Positions 12,291 to 23,542 are shown, numbered from the stretch's first letter. The stretch: DNA of 64,000 nt from Pogonophryne albipinna (GCA_028583405.1 CM053259.1:15924594-15988593), one strand, 5' to 3'. The notes: generated by a model from the letters alone, not told the origin. Program-made: numbers and translations.

Positions 12291-12610
12291 GTGCTGGAGG
12301 CGTTGACTGGGACTGATGGAAGGATGAGGCTGATGAGACTGAAGAATCTGTGACGAACTAGCGGCTGAGAAATAATCATTAAAAGACAGCAGCATCATCA
12401 AGAGGCCAACAAGAGTGACAGAGTGTGTCATTGTGAAGTCTACTATCCTCTTACTGGTATAATAATACTGTCCAACAATATCAGTCTCATGAAGAAAGGT
12501 TTTTTAACGCTTATTCAAAATAGCAGAGAAACATGCATTCTTGTTCTCAGGAGGGAACATTGACAGAGGATTGTTGGAAAAGTACACAGTAAGTACTTCA
12601 TAGTACTTGT

Positions 12611-14429
12611 TGTAACTGACCGCTACGTTATTTTAATATGCATGGTTAGGGGCGGGTGTAGGTATGGGTGTGACGCTGCGAACCCCGGAATCATAACTGA
12701 TTTAAACTGTTCCCAGGCAACGAGGTCTAGCCTGTGCTACGGACCTCTCAAACATACATGTAAGTTACTGAATTGCCACGAACATCGTGTTATATAATCG
12801 GTTTTATATTGAAACTGTGTGTGTTGTTCCTTGGCTCAACTGTTCATAGTGCCAAGTGAATATATTAAGATAAGGACTGCCATGCCTGACGTCGCACATA
12901 TTGCACCCTCGGTGAGCGGAGCGAGGTACGTTACAGGGACTGTATTACAAGTGTTTGTTTGATCAGTGCAGGGCCGCCCCTGGCCAACTTGGGGCCCCAA
13001 GCAACATTGTGAGATGAGGCCCCCCCCAACCGACAGGAGTGAAAACATTTTTTTTGGAAACAAAGTAGGCTACTTTGCAAATAAAATTCCTGTTTATTAT
13101 TATTATTATTATTATCAACACAGTTACTTTTGTATACAGTGAGGTAAATGGTAAATGTGCATGTATGTCGTTCAGTATGCGTTTACAGGTGAATACGTCT
13201 GCATTTACTAGCCTCAAAAAGAATAAAATATAATTAATGCAAATAAACTACTTCTACTAATAATAATAATAATAATAATCAATTCAATAATATAAATACT
13301 ACATTATTTTATTATAATATAGTTGTAATATAGTCAAGACAAAACATGCTTATTACATGCTCAAAAACTGATATTTCTTAAATCTGTATTCAAATGTAGT
13401 TCCCTCTGTCAGCAATGTATCAACAACTACACACACATTTCTATCAGTATTTCTCTGTGTTGTGGTTGACATGATGATGACTGTTAGGAGTTAAGGGGAG
13501 AGGCTGAGCATCACCATGAAATGTGCAAATTGACATAAAAATGAATAAAAGGGGAACAAATGCTCCATGTTTTTTAGGCTGTAAACTTTAACTGTTATGT
13601 AAGCCAACTAGACAGACAGTGTATCACTCTTCCTCCTTTACATTAGCAGATAAAAGGCATAACATACTTGAATGAATGTTAAATAAAGAATGCTGGAAAT
13701 AACTGCATCTCCATTAGCCTATATGCTATGCAGAGACTGCCTTCTTCTATATCATTAACATTTCCCCGGTATATATGTCACACTGTAGGACCTCGAGAAA
13801 CGATATTTCGATATTTCTGGATGTACAACATGTAGAATTATTGACAATAAAGTTGACTTTGACTTCATGTCGTGAATTGCAGCTGATGTTTTAATATGGC
13901 AATTGGCAATTTGACAACATTCGCAAGTTGTACATTTGACTCATACAATAACCCACCTTCGAGTGATGCTCTAGTTTCTTCATGTTTTGTTTTTTTCCCC
14001 TCTTGCTTGCGCCGGACTGAAACTGTCTTTTCACCGACATCTCTTCACCTGCACTAGTGGCCGTATCAAAGCCGTGATTGGTCAGATGTCGATTCATTGC
14101 AACGGTGTCGGGTTACAGACGTGCTCCCCTTGTCACCTCTCACTCTCGCGTGTCAGCGGGGGTAAGTGGAGAACTGCACGGAGAACTGCGCACAGCAGCT
14201 GAGGCCCTCTGGGCGGGGCCCCCTGCGCAAGGCGGGGCCCCATGCAGCCTGCGTGATTGGCCTGTAGGGAGGGGCGGCCCTGGATCCGTGAATATATATT
14301 TGTGATTTAATCAATGATTTGTACTTGTTCTATGTCTGTATGTATTTTAGTTTTCCCGATGATTGAAAGACCATTAAAGAAACTGCATCCGTCGAGACTC
14401 TGCTGTGATTATTGCCGAGGGCAGCTACA
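12611..14429 (+). repeat. BEL-1 5' LTR (interrupted by a hAT element)
   Basis: It matches the 3' LTR over 12611-12968 and 14283-14429; the middle is the nested hAT. The LTR holds the promoter and poly(A) signals in this family, though I cannot place a TATA box with certainty. Confidence 0.9.
12969..14282. mobile_element. hAT element inside the BEL-1 5' LTR
   Basis: The ends are CAGGGCCGCCCC and its complement. The flanks are GATCAGTG (12961-12968) and GATCCGTG (14283-14290), an 8-bp duplication with one mismatch. The intact 3' LTR has a single GATCCGTG at that point, so the left copy mutated. No transposase is visible in the 1314 bp; there is a TAA/ATT microsatellite near 13098. It postdates BEL-1. 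Confidence 0.9.
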
Positions 14430-15013
14430 GTGAAAACTCGACTGCACGAGCCATTCACCACGTCGTGCCGGCTCAGCCAGCGGATACGAGATCATCTGAC
14501 GTCCTGCACGTCAACGTACGGAGGCCAATGCTGCAATAGGAGACTTTGGCTGACTAAAAGTTAAAGCCAATAATAAATATAAGAAAATAGTCAATGTTAA
14601 GGTGGTAAATCGATTTAAAGCTGTCTGCTAAGCTAATTCATTGTATGCACAATTAATGAGCTCAAGAACAGCCATATCATATCGTGCAAAAATACAGTCG
14701 TAAAGCAGAGAGCTATATAGTTAAAGAGGGCCCTTAACCATCTATGTCATTTCATGAGAACTTAATTCCCGAACGTGTAATAATGTTTAAAGGGTAAAAA
14801 TTGTCTGACTGTAGAGCATTAGCAGTACTATTGTTTGTGACATTTTGTATCATTCATGTTTTGCTCATCTTAGCGTGTCCAAGTGTAAATGTCTGATGTG
14901 AGTGGTATATAGTTAAAGGTAAAGTTAAAGTCACCATTCATTTAAATTGAGTTTAGACATAAAACACTGTAAGACTATAGTTAAAGCACAAACATAGGAA
15001 AAAGGGCAACAAA
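14430..15013 (+). other. BEL-1 leader between LTR and gag
   Basis: Untranslated leader. A primer-binding site would be expected right after 14429 (GTGAAAACTCG), but I cannot assign the tRNA. There is no reading frame of note. Confidence 0.5.
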
Positions 15014-16681
15014 ATGTCACTACCTGCTAAAGAAACAGACAAACCCCCAGAGACACAAGTCAGGTCCAGCTCTCGTGAACGAAGTCTAACACAAAAAGCC
15101 CTAGAGTTGCAAGAAAATGAAGCTAAGAAAAACGAAAAGGCATTCAATAAAGCCTACGACTCTTGGAAGCAGACAGCAAGAGAGGTTAGACTAAGACTGA
15201 AAGATTTCTGCTCAGCTGAAGACCTAAATAGATGCACAGAGGACACAGAATCCAAATATGTCATAGTACAGCAACATTATGAGCCCATTCGACGCAACCA
15301 TACCACTACTCCAGATATTGCCTTGGATGCATGTGTCACTCTTACAGCTGAGATTCGTGAATTACTCAGTAAAAGGCAAGAGAATATAGATGAGGTTTTC
15401 AACGACCAACTTGAGAAGGAGAGAGTGAGGGCGGCGCTAAATAAGAATGAGTATGGCTCTGTCTTTGGAAACACGAACACAGAAACTGTAATCTCAGAGT
15501 CATCACGAGAACCAAGTAACACCTCCAGCTCCTCTAGTAAACGTGCAGATGCAGAAGCAGACCTTGCAGCCAAACAAGAACAGGCAAAAGCTACACAAAG
15601 TTTACATGGCCAACAAGCAAGACTCGATAAACTGGAGAGTGAATGGAAACTCAAGGAAACACAAATGCTGGCAGAAATCAAACAGAAGGAGGCTGAAATG
15701 AAGTTAAAGATAGAAGAGGAAAAAACAAGGTTACAACAGCTACATGTAGATAATGAAGTAAAAGTAGCAGCAGCTCGAGTGAGAGCGTACAGACATTTTG
15801 ATGGGTTTGAAAGTTGTGAAGAAGAGGTCGACCACACATCTCAACATGGTGGCCGAAATACCGACCACAAACCCCCCGCCCCACTAAATCCACAAGCAAA
15901 GTCATTCCGGCTTCATCCTGCACCGCCTGAAGCGCCAACGTCTCAGGAAGAAGTCAGCCTAACCCAGGCAATTGCAAGCTCTTTTACTCTGAATCGTCTA
16001 CCTGTCCCAGAACCAACAACGTTTACTGGCGATCCTTTGAAGTTCATAGACTGGAAGATGTCCTTCATGGCCCTCATTGGAAATAAGCCCCTCCCAGTTG
16101 GTGAAAAGATGCTCTATCTAAAGAGTTACCTCGCAGGGGAGGCGCGCAAGGCTGTAGAAGGATTTTTCTACAGAAACTCAGAAGATGCATATCACAGTGC
16201 CTGGGCAGTCTTGCAAGATAGATATGGAAACCCCTTTATTGTCCAAAAGGCTTTCAGAGACAAGCTCATGAAGTGGCCCAAGATAGATGTAAACGACCCC
16301 ATAGCACTCAGAGAGTTTGCAGATTTCCTTCAAGGTTGTGTTGAAGCTATTCCCCATGTAAAGGGCCTGTCCATCCTAAATGATTGCGAGGAAAATCACA
16401 AGCTTCTCCAAAAACTGCCTGAGTGGATGGTTCACAGGTGGAGTCGGATTGTTGTTGAAGAGTTAGACAAATTTGGAGACTATCCAAGTTTTGCACGTTT
16501 TACAGAGTTTACACAAAAGGAAGCTAGAATAGCTTGTAATCCCATTGTATTCCCCCTCCTGATGAAAAACACCAAGACCACAGATGAGAGGTTTCTCAGG
16601 AGAACGAAAGCACTCAACACCAGTACTGAAATTAATGAACCCACCTCAGAGACATTTGTAACTTCAAACTCAAAACCATGA
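15014..16681 (+). CDS. gag: BEL/Pao Gag polyprotein (DUF1759-type)
   Basis: 555 residues, starting at the first ATG of the open frame. The N-terminal ~290 residues are charged and coiled-coil (long K/E/Q helices at about 150-260). From about residue 330 comes the DUF1759 block typical of BEL/Pao Gag: LPVPEPTTFTGDPLKFIDW, KMLYLKSYLAGEARKAVEGF and LQDRYGNPF. Family knowledge: this is the particle-forming part. The frame ends at TGA 16679-16681, but the same frame continues open through zinc-finger and pol sequence. The TGA is therefore either a nonsense change (a CGA codon would be a one-step source) or a programmed readthrough stop. Confidence 0.88.
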   Translation: MSLPAKETDKPPETQVRSSSRERSLTQKALELQENEAKKNEKAFNKAYDSWKQTAREVRLRLKDFCSAEDLNRCTEDTESKYVIVQQHYEPIRRNHTTTPDIALDACVTLTAEIRELLSKRQENIDEVFNDQLEKERVRAALNKNEYGSVFGNTNTETVISESSREPSNTSSSSSKRADAEADLAAKQEQAKATQSLHGQQARLDKLESEWKLKETQMLAEIKQKEAEMKLKIEEEKTRLQQLHVDNEVKVAAARVRAYRHFDGFESCEEEVDHTSQHGGRNTDHKPPAPLNPQAKSFRLHPAPPEAPTSQEEVSLTQAIASSFTLNRLPVPEPTTFTGDPLKFIDWKMSFMALIGNKPLPVGEKMLYLKSYLAGEARKAVEGFFYRNSEDAYHSAWAVLQDRYGNPFIVQKAFRDKLMKWPKIDVNDPIALREFADFLQGCVEAIPHVKGLSILNDCEENHKLLQKLPEWMVHRWSRIVVEELDKFGDYPSFARFTEFTQKEARIACNPIVFPLLMKNTKTTDERFLRRTKALNTSTEINEPTSETFVTSNSKP

Positions 16682-19354
16682 CCACCTTGTTTAGTTTGTA
16701 AGGATGAAACACATGGTATTGCAAGGTGCCCAACCTTTACAGCAAAGACTACAGACGAGAAGAAAACTTTGATTCACGAAAATAACCTTTGCTTCGGGTG
16801 CCTAGGAAAGGGGCACATTTCCAAAGACTGCAAAAGGCGACACACCTGCAGCACATGCAGTCGACGTCACCCAACTTGCTTACACATAGAAACAGACAAA
16901 AGACCTGCAGAGACATCAGGCAAATATTCTGCTGCCACAGGAGAACATACTAGTAAGGAGATCCACAAAGTTATGTCCCATGCACTGACACAGCATACTT
17001 CTGCCACCTCTAGCATTGTTCCAGTTCTGGTGTCGTCAACAATGGATCCAGATAGAGAAATTCTCACTTATGCCCTACTGGACACACAAAGTGATTCAAC
17101 CTTCATTTTGGAAGATTTAGTTACTGAACTAGAAGTGGACACTCAACCAGTGCAGCTGAAACTCAGTACAATGACAGCGGCTAACACAGTCATTGCAAGT
17201 AAGACTGCCAGTGGTCTTCAAGTTCGGGGACTCAACTCTGAAGCCTATGTCAAACTACAGCAGACCTACACACGAGACTTCATACCAGTTGAAAGGTCTC
17301 ATATCCCCACTAAAAGAACAGCACTCCAATGGCCTCATCTCAAACACTTAGCAAACAGGCTACCACCACTTCAAGACTGCGAGGTAGGATTGCTAATTGG
17401 TTATGACTGCCCATCAGCGTTGGCTCCCTTGGAAGTTGTCACAGGAGGCGAAAACGAACCTTTCGCACAAAGAACCGTGCTTGGATGGAGCATCATTGGC
17501 TCAGCCAATCCCCATTTGGATAGACAGGGACACCAAAGCTTCGTACATCGAGTCACAGTGAAAGAGATGCCAACACCATCAGCCACCGACGTGCTGAAAG
17601 TCTTAGAATCAGACTTCAATGAAAAATGCTACGAAGACAAGTACGTGTCCCAAGATGATGTTCGCTTCATGCAACTCCTTAGTGACAACATTAGGCAGAA
17701 GGAAGACGGACACTACGAGATGCCTCTTCCTTTCAAGGACATTAGTCCACCATCACCTACCCCTTCAACTGAGCTGCTAGTTGGTGATCCAGAAGTTAAA
17801 TCGATTCAAGCATTTGCAACTCAAGTCAGCGAGCAGCAGGACGTTCTAAGTCGCCTGAGTCGGTTCTCTTCATGGACTACGCTCGTTAAGGTGGTTGCAA
17901 GAATCAAGAGACTAGGGTCCAAGCAAAAACACGGCAACCTTGTGACAGTCGAAGAACGTAGGAGGGCCATTGAAGCGGTGATTAGGCTCGTCCAGCAGCA
18001 AGCTTTCTCAAAAGAGATAAAGGCATTTCAAAAGGATGTTCAAGGAGACAGTCTCCCAAGTTCAAGTCCTCTTCTTCGTCTGGACCCCATCCTGAACGGA
18101 GAACTCCTCTGCGTTGGAGGAAGACTTGGAAAGTCAACCCTTAGTCAAGAACTAAAGCACCCCATCATACTCCCGAAAGACAGCCACATCACCAAGCTGA
18201 TTCTGTCTCACTACCACGTCCAGATCTGCCATCAGGGCCGAGGTCAAACCTTAATGGAAATCAGAGCCAATGGATTTTGGGCTATTGGTGGGAGCAAATT
18301 AGTTGCCAAATTGATACACAGATGCGTGCAATGCCGGAAGCTCAGAAGACCAGCTGGGGAGCAACGAATGTCCGAACTGCCCAAAGAACGTGTCGAAGCT
18401 TCGGCTCCTTTCACATCTTGTGGTATGGACTGCTTTGGCCCATTTGTAATCAAGCGGGGCCGTAAAGAGTGCAAGAGGTACGGCCTCATCTTTACATGTC
18501 TGTCCTCTCGAGCAGTTCATATTGAAATGCTTGAAGATCTGTCCACGGACGCCTTCATTAACGCCTTAAGGTGCTTCATTAGTCTAAGAGGAGCTGTATG
18601 CGTTCTGCGCTGTGATCAGGGCACAAACTTCGTTGGGGAAAAAAACGAGCTCCAAAGGGCACTGAAGCAATGCGACACCAAGGTATTGGAAGCATTCCTC
18701 GCAGATAAGCAGTGCGAGTTCATTCTCAACGCTCCTTCCGCAAGTCATGCAGGTGGCGTCTGGGAACGGCAGATTCGTACCATTCGCAATGTGCTGAACG
18801 TTACAATCGCACAATGTCCAGGCAGATTAGACGATGCCTCCCTCCGAACTCTGCTTTATGAAGCAATGGCTATCGTCAACAGCCGTCCACTAAACGTTGA
18901 TGTAATCAGTGATCCCAAGTCACTAGAGCCACTTACCCCAAACCACCTCATCTTGATGAAATCTAAGATTGCTCTTCCACCTCCTGGAAAGTTTGAGAAG
19001 GAAGACACGTACTCGGCCAAAAGGTGGCGACGAGTGCAATACCTGACCGAACAGTTCTGGAGTCGGTGGAAGAAAGAATACCTCCAGAACGTTTCCATAA
19101 GACAAAAGTGGCACATACCCCGGCGCAACCTGAAGGTTAACGACATAGTCATTATCAAGGAAGACATGCTTCCAAGGAATCAGTGGCAGCTAGGGCGAGT
19201 GGTCGAGACAACTGAAGGGACCGATGGTTTGGTTCGTCGAGTCAAGGTGCAAGTTGGAGATCGGAAATCAACAAAGAAACAAGATTACACCTCCAAACCC
19301 TCGATCATAGAACGTCCCATTCAGAAGCTAGTTTTACTCATTGAAGGTGAATAA
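16682..19354 (+). CDS. pol: BEL/Pao Pol remnant: zinc knuckle, A17 protease, integrase
   Basis: Open from the TGA of gag to TAA at 19352; the first Met is at 16769, giving 861 residues. Domains by residue from that Met: CCHC knuckle CFGCLGKGHISKDC (8-21), preceded upstream by CLVCKDETHGIARC; A17 aspartic protease with DTQS at 105-108; then a direct jump at about 326-340 from the pre-RT motif YEMPLPF to the pre-integrase motif SRLSRFSSW. The integrase follows, with an HHCC finger (H481/H488, C519, C522) and DDE residues D554, D616 and E666. A DUF5641-like C-terminus (RNQWQLGRV) ends it. All of reverse transcriptase and RNase H, normally several hundred residues, is missing without loss of frame. 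Confidence 0.88.
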   Translation, partial: PPCLVCKDETHGIARCPTFTAKTTDEKKTLIHENNLCFGCLGKGHISKDCKRRHTCSTCSRRHPTCLHIETDKRPAETSGKYSAATGEHTSKEIHKVMSHALTQHTSATSSIVPVLVSSTMDPDREILTYALLDTQSDSTFILEDLVTELEVDTQPVQLKLSTMTAANTVIASKTASGLQVRGLNSEAYVKLQQTYTRDFIPVERSHIPTKRTALQWPHLKHLANRLPPLQDCEVGLLIGYDCPSALAPLEVVTGGENEPFAQRTVLGWSIIGSANPHLDRQGHQSFVHRVTVKEMPTPSATDVLKVLESDFNEKCYEDKYVSQDDVRFMQLLSDNIRQKEDGHYEMPLPFKDISPPSPTPSTELLVGDPEVKSIQAFATQVSEQQDVLSRLSRFSSWTTLVKVVARIKRLGSKQKHGNLVTVEERRRAIEAVIRLVQQQAFSKEIKAFQKDVQGDSLPSSSPLLRLDPILNGELLCVGGRLGKSTLSQELKHPIILPKDSHITKLILSHYHVQICHQGRGQTLMEIRANGFWAIGGSKLVAKLIHRCVQCRKLRRPAGEQRMSELPKERVEASAPFTSCGMDCFGPFVIKRGRKECKRYGLIFTCLSSRAVHIEMLEDLSTDAFINALRCFISLRGAVCVLRCDQGTNFVGEKNELQRALKQCDTKVLEAFLADKQCEFILNAPSASHAGGVWERQIRTIRNVLNVTIAQCPGRLDDASLRTLLYEAMAIVNSRPLNVDVISDPKSLEPLTPNHLILMKSKIALPPPGKFEKEDTYSAKRWRRVQYLTEQFWSRWKKEYLQNVSIRQKWHIPRRNLKVNDIVIIKEDMLPRNQWQLGRVVETTEGTDGLVRRVKVQVGDRKSTKKQDYTSKPSIIERPIQKLVLLIEGE

Positions 19355-19540
19355 TTGGCTAAAATACACTTGCATCAGACATACTAGTAAACATGTTTGC
19401 TAAGGCGACAAAGCTTATTTGTGTGTGAACCACCATACCTTTAAGTGTGTTTTGTTTTTTGACGGTCTAGAAATCCTGTATGATTCACCCAGTTTGTTTA
19501 CCTCGTTAAGTTTGTTCATCAGGACAGGATATGGTGGGAG

Positions 19541-20045
19541 TGTAACTGACCGCTACGTTATTTTAATATGCATGGTTAGGGGCGGGCGTAGGTATGGGTG
19601 TGACGCTGCGAACCCCGGAATCATAACTGATTTAAACTGTTCCCAGGCAACGAGGTCTAGCCTGTGCTACGGACCTCTCAAACATACATGTAAGTTACTA
19701 AATTGCCACGAACATCGTGTTATATAATCGGTTTATTAGGTTTTAATTGAAACTGTGTGTGTTGTTCCTTGGCTCAACTGTTCATAGTGCCAAGTGAATA
19801 TATTAAGATAAGGACTGCCATGCCTGACGTCGCACATATTGCACCCTCGGTGAGCGGAGTGAGGTACGTTACAGGGACTGTATTACAAGTGTTTGTTTGA
19901 TCCGTGAATATATATTTGTGATTTAATCAATGATGTGTACTTGTTCTATGTCTGTATATATTTTAGTTTTCCCGATGATTGAAAGACCATTAAAGAAACT
20001 GCATCCGTCGAGACTCTGCTGTGATTATTGCCGAGGGCAGCTACA
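19541..20045 (+). repeat. BEL-1 3' LTR
   Basis: The intact 505-bp LTR, TG to CA. The purine-rich GGTGGGAG just upstream (19533-19540) is the likely polypurine tract. It lacks the hAT found in the 5' LTR, so it serves as the empty-site reference. Confidence 0.9.
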
Positions 20046-20841
20046 CTTGTGGGGGTAGTTTCAGTAGTACTGAGTCCAACAGGATCAATCTTACGAAGAA
20101 CTAATGGCAACAAAAAATAATTCCATCATCAAACTTAGCAGAAGTGGCTTGATTTTGTTCTCAGCAGGGGACTTTGACAGAGTATTCCTCAAACAATACA
20201 CAGTAGAAGTACTTCAATGTATTGTAAGTAGTAGGCTAATACAAAGTCAAACAGTATCAATTTCATTAAGAACTAATAGTAAAATTATATTTTTATCACT
20301 CAACAAAGATAGCAGAAAAACATGCATTATGTACTATGGAGGGGACTTTGACAGAGGATTACTCACAAAGTACATAGCAAAAGTAGGCTACTTCATTTTA
20401 TTTCTGATAGAAGTCAAACTAGAACCGAGTCCAACAGTGTCAGTTTCCTTAAGAACTTGTGGTAAAATATATTTGTATCACTCGTCAAATATAGCAGGAA
20501 CAATGAAGAGCAGCTGATTTGAAAAAAAAACTGCGAGAGACGGCGGAGTGACCGCAGTGCAGAATCGCTGTATAGTTTGAATCTCCTAACAATGTTGTCC
20601 ATTTTAGACAGAGGCTTACTATATTTACAGCCCTTAATAACATCCATTTTCTGGACTCAATATGTTTCTTGGCCGTTTTCGTTGTGATCGCTAAATTCCC
20701 CTTGTTTATAATAATCACCGGTCCTTCAGCAGGATACTGCAGTGATTCAAAGTGTGATTTTAGCAAACGAGTGCTTTTGTTTTGAAATCACTTCCGTGAG
20801 TTTCGCCCCGCCCCTCGCTCCAATGACCATTTGACCATTTA

Positions 20842-21540
20842 GGCCCAATCCCAAACCACTCCCTCGACCCTACCCCTCCGTGATGGAGTGAACTCCGTCT
20901 GTAGCCACACTCGCAGCTCAACGAGGCTTCCTCCTGTCAGATGGAGGGAGTAAATACAGCAGCAAGCTTTGGGACGGCCTCCCCTCTCTCCGGTAGAAAC
21001 AGGAAATGCCGTAACTGTATGTAACAACGGTTTCAAATCAGCATCTCTTAGACAAAAGGTTTAAATGAATAACTCAAATAAAACTCCAAACATCTTTCAT
21101 TGTGTTTCAAAGCTCTTTTAGTTTTAAACCTGATGTTTATAAGTTTCTTAGTTTTTGCAACGGTCTGTAAATATACACAACTTTATAATAAAATGCACAC
21201 ATTTACCTTTTTCTAGACTAAACACAGGTATGATCCTAAGTTAAAAACATAATGGTTATCATGAGGTTGTTAACATCGTAGTTTATCAGTGGATGTTTGC
21301 TGGAACTACTTGTAAACAGCGTGTTTCCTGACGGACACACACAGCGTGACTCCGGTCAGGTAGAGACCGGTCTCAAGTCAGCACCGCTGCAGACTCGCTG
21401 TTAGAGGGCTTGATAGCCCACTCCCCCTCCACACTCGTTGCTTTGGAACAGCCCTCAATATTCCGGACCCTCCGCGTGAACGCGCAAACGGAGGGGTAGG
21501 GTGTAGGGGTAGGGTGTAGGGGGCGGTTTGGGAATGGGCC
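20842..21540. mobile_element. Element D, TTA-flanked (nested in C copy 2)
   Basis: The terminal inverted repeats begin GGCCCAATCCCAAACC (left) and GGCCCATTCCCAAACC (right, complement). TTA lies at 20839-20841 and 21541-21543. Copy 1 of C has the uninterrupted site (CCATTTAGTAAGG, read on the complement) with one TTA. It is 699 bp, non-coding and PIF/Harbinger-like. Confidence 0.9.
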
Positions 21541-21631
21541 TTAGTAAGGTAAAAAGCAAAAACGCCTCTCAGACGCTCTTCCGTTGACGTGTTTAATAAA
21601 GAAAAACAATTGGACGGTAGATACACGGATT

Positions 21632-22705
21632 CTTATGATGTACTATTATCGATTGTGATACCTGGTCGTATACAAAAGTAATTCATGTTAGCTCCACCTT
21701 CAGAAGTAAAAGTTCTTAATATGCACAGTTTGTAAGGTACCTTAGGTATATTTTTGATGGTAATACTTGTACTTTTGCTTAAGTAACATTTTGAATTACA
21801 TACTTTTACTTGTGGGTATTTTTAGACTGTGGTATTACTACTTTTACCCAAGTCAAAGTTCTGAGTACTTCGTCCACCACTGCAAATTATGTATATTGAA
21901 CAGTATGCAGAGCTGTTTGCCAGTACGACCACCGGGAGCAGCAGTGAGCTTCCGGCCTGGTGCAGTTAGCAGTATAAGCCGAAGAAGATATCGCGCGCGC
22001 GCCATCGTTTTCCCAGATCTGGATGAGACATACAAAGAGGTAAGCTACGGTGTGGGATTTAAAAAAAAAGTATCTACAAACTTATTTGCTAAACCTTTAC
22101 AAGAGAAAAGGCTTCACGGTCGAGGACTAACCGATGAGTTGGGCGGGTGTGTCGGGCGGATGTGTCGTAGGCTCTGTTATCATGGAGTATGTATCTTTAG
22201 CATTAGCAACGGCTAAAAACAATCTGAAAAATCAGTTTTTCGTATATAAAAAGTGTATTTAGCTTGTTTCTACTAAAGCAATAATATGTATGCAGACTTT
22301 AACGCCAGGTATTTTAAATGATAAATGTTGTTTTACTAAAGACAGGAAACAAAGGGAGCTGTTTTGTTCCAATACAACCCCCACCTTTCAGCACCATCGC
22401 CTGCCAAAATGTACATCATGTTTTCATTTTCTAGATACAGTTTTACCTCTAGAAAATGGCAGACAATAGTAAAAATGCTCAAGTCCAAGGAGATGTGTGT
22501 TAATGTCTTTGTCAGTCCAAGACGAGTGGCGGCTCTAGACCAATTTGACTGGGGGGGTCCAGGCTGGGGCCAGTTATTTACTGAGGGGGGCACAATAAAT
22601 GCAGGACGAAAAAGACAAAGACAGTGTGAAGTAATTGCGCATAAGAAAACAATGCAATACAGTTATTGGTATTTGTTTCATTACACATTATTATATGCTT
22701 ACCTT
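21632..22705. other. Repeat-derived spacer with one GC-rich open stretch
   Basis: It contains the end of a repeat (GAGTACTTCGTCCACCACTG near 21865). A GC-rich piece at 21890-22040 is open on both strands; on + it ends in a donor-like GAGGTAAGC. A hAT-type fragment follows near 22525 (AGTGGCGGCTCTAGACC). I recognise no protein. Confidence 0.35.
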
Positions 22706-23542
22706 TAGGGCTGCAACAAACGAGTAATTTGATAGTCGACTATTCAGACTATTATGCCTTGCACAATTTCTCAAACGCTCTTATTTAGCCATCAACTTTT
22801 AGATTTAGCTTGAGGTTGTTTAGGCATGTGGAAACTAACAATGAAGACAATAAAGATGAATACTTGATTCAAAAATACATATATTATTACATTAACAAAA
22901 CAAAATTAACATTGCTTTTTATTTAATTAAATAAATAATATTTCACATCAAAAGAAACAACAATATTTTAACAAATCATATTAAATAATGTGATAACAGA
23001 ATTGTAAACAGAATAGCTGAAACTTTAACAAAATAAATAACTCCGTTACATCTAATAATCTAGTTACCGCTTTCCATGTTTGTATAATTGTGTTAACTGC
23101 GTGTGTTGCTGACGTGGAAAAGTTATTCGTGGATGGGACTACAGAGCAACTAGAAAGACAGTCGAACCTGGTGCATTCCTCCGTCTGAATGTGGTGCACT
23201 TTTGCTAAATGTTTAGACAAATTGCTCGTATTACCGCCCTTACATACTAAACACTATTGGCAAAGATCGAAAATACATCGTAGACGCATTTTCTTTTCTT
23301 TTTGCATATTAGAAACGAGTTGGCGACACTAAGATTGCGATATAATGTTTATGTAGCAATAATACATATGACATATATTTTTTAAATGTCTCCAGTACCG
23401 ATAAAAAGACCGATAACGTTGGAGCTTAACGGCGCGTAAAACACACGTGATGACGTCACCAACGAATCGATGACTGAATTAGTTGGCAACTAATTTGGTC
23501 ATTGATTTTAATCGATTAAGTCGATTAGTTGTTGCACCCCTA
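22706..23542. mobile_element. hAT element (TAGGGCTGCAAC family)
   Basis: It begins TAGGGCTGCAACAAACGA and ends TTGTTGCACCCCTA. A perfect 8-bp duplication CTTACCTT lies at 22698-22705 and 23543-23550. Subterminal GATTA/TCGAT repeats fit this well-known hAT end type. The 837 bp have no transposase; it is non-autonomous. Confidence 0.9.

Larger units (their letters stand above)
12611..20045 (+). mobile_element. BEL/Pao LTR retrotransposon BEL-1 (lacks reverse transcriptase)
   Basis: The LTRs are 12611-14429 (497 bp plus a nested hAT and its duplication) and 19541-20045 (505 bp). Both begin TGTAACTGAC and end GCAGCTACA. The 5-bp target duplication CTTGT lies at 12606-12610 and 20046-20050, the usual length for BEL/Pao, and copy 1 of C shows the site with a single CTTGT. 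Inside are Gag, an aspartic protease and an integrase, but no reverse transcriptase or RNase H. The two LTRs differ by about five substitutions and one 8-bp indel, so insertion was recent. Movement would need enzymes from a relative. Confidence 0.92.
12300..21631. mobile_element. Repeat family C, copy 2 (reversed, interrupted)
   Basis: This is the reverse orientation of 5846-8180. It survives as 12300-12610, 20046-20841 and 21541-21631, interrupted by BEL-1 (12611-20045) and element D (20842-21540). The joined flanks match copy 1 without a gap, which gives empty-site proof for both insertions. Confidence 0.6.

Noticed and set aside
15277..15837. 186-codon open frame on - opposite gag
   Set aside because: A serine/leucine-rich antisense shadow of the lysine/glutamate-rich Gag coiled coil; no independent motif.
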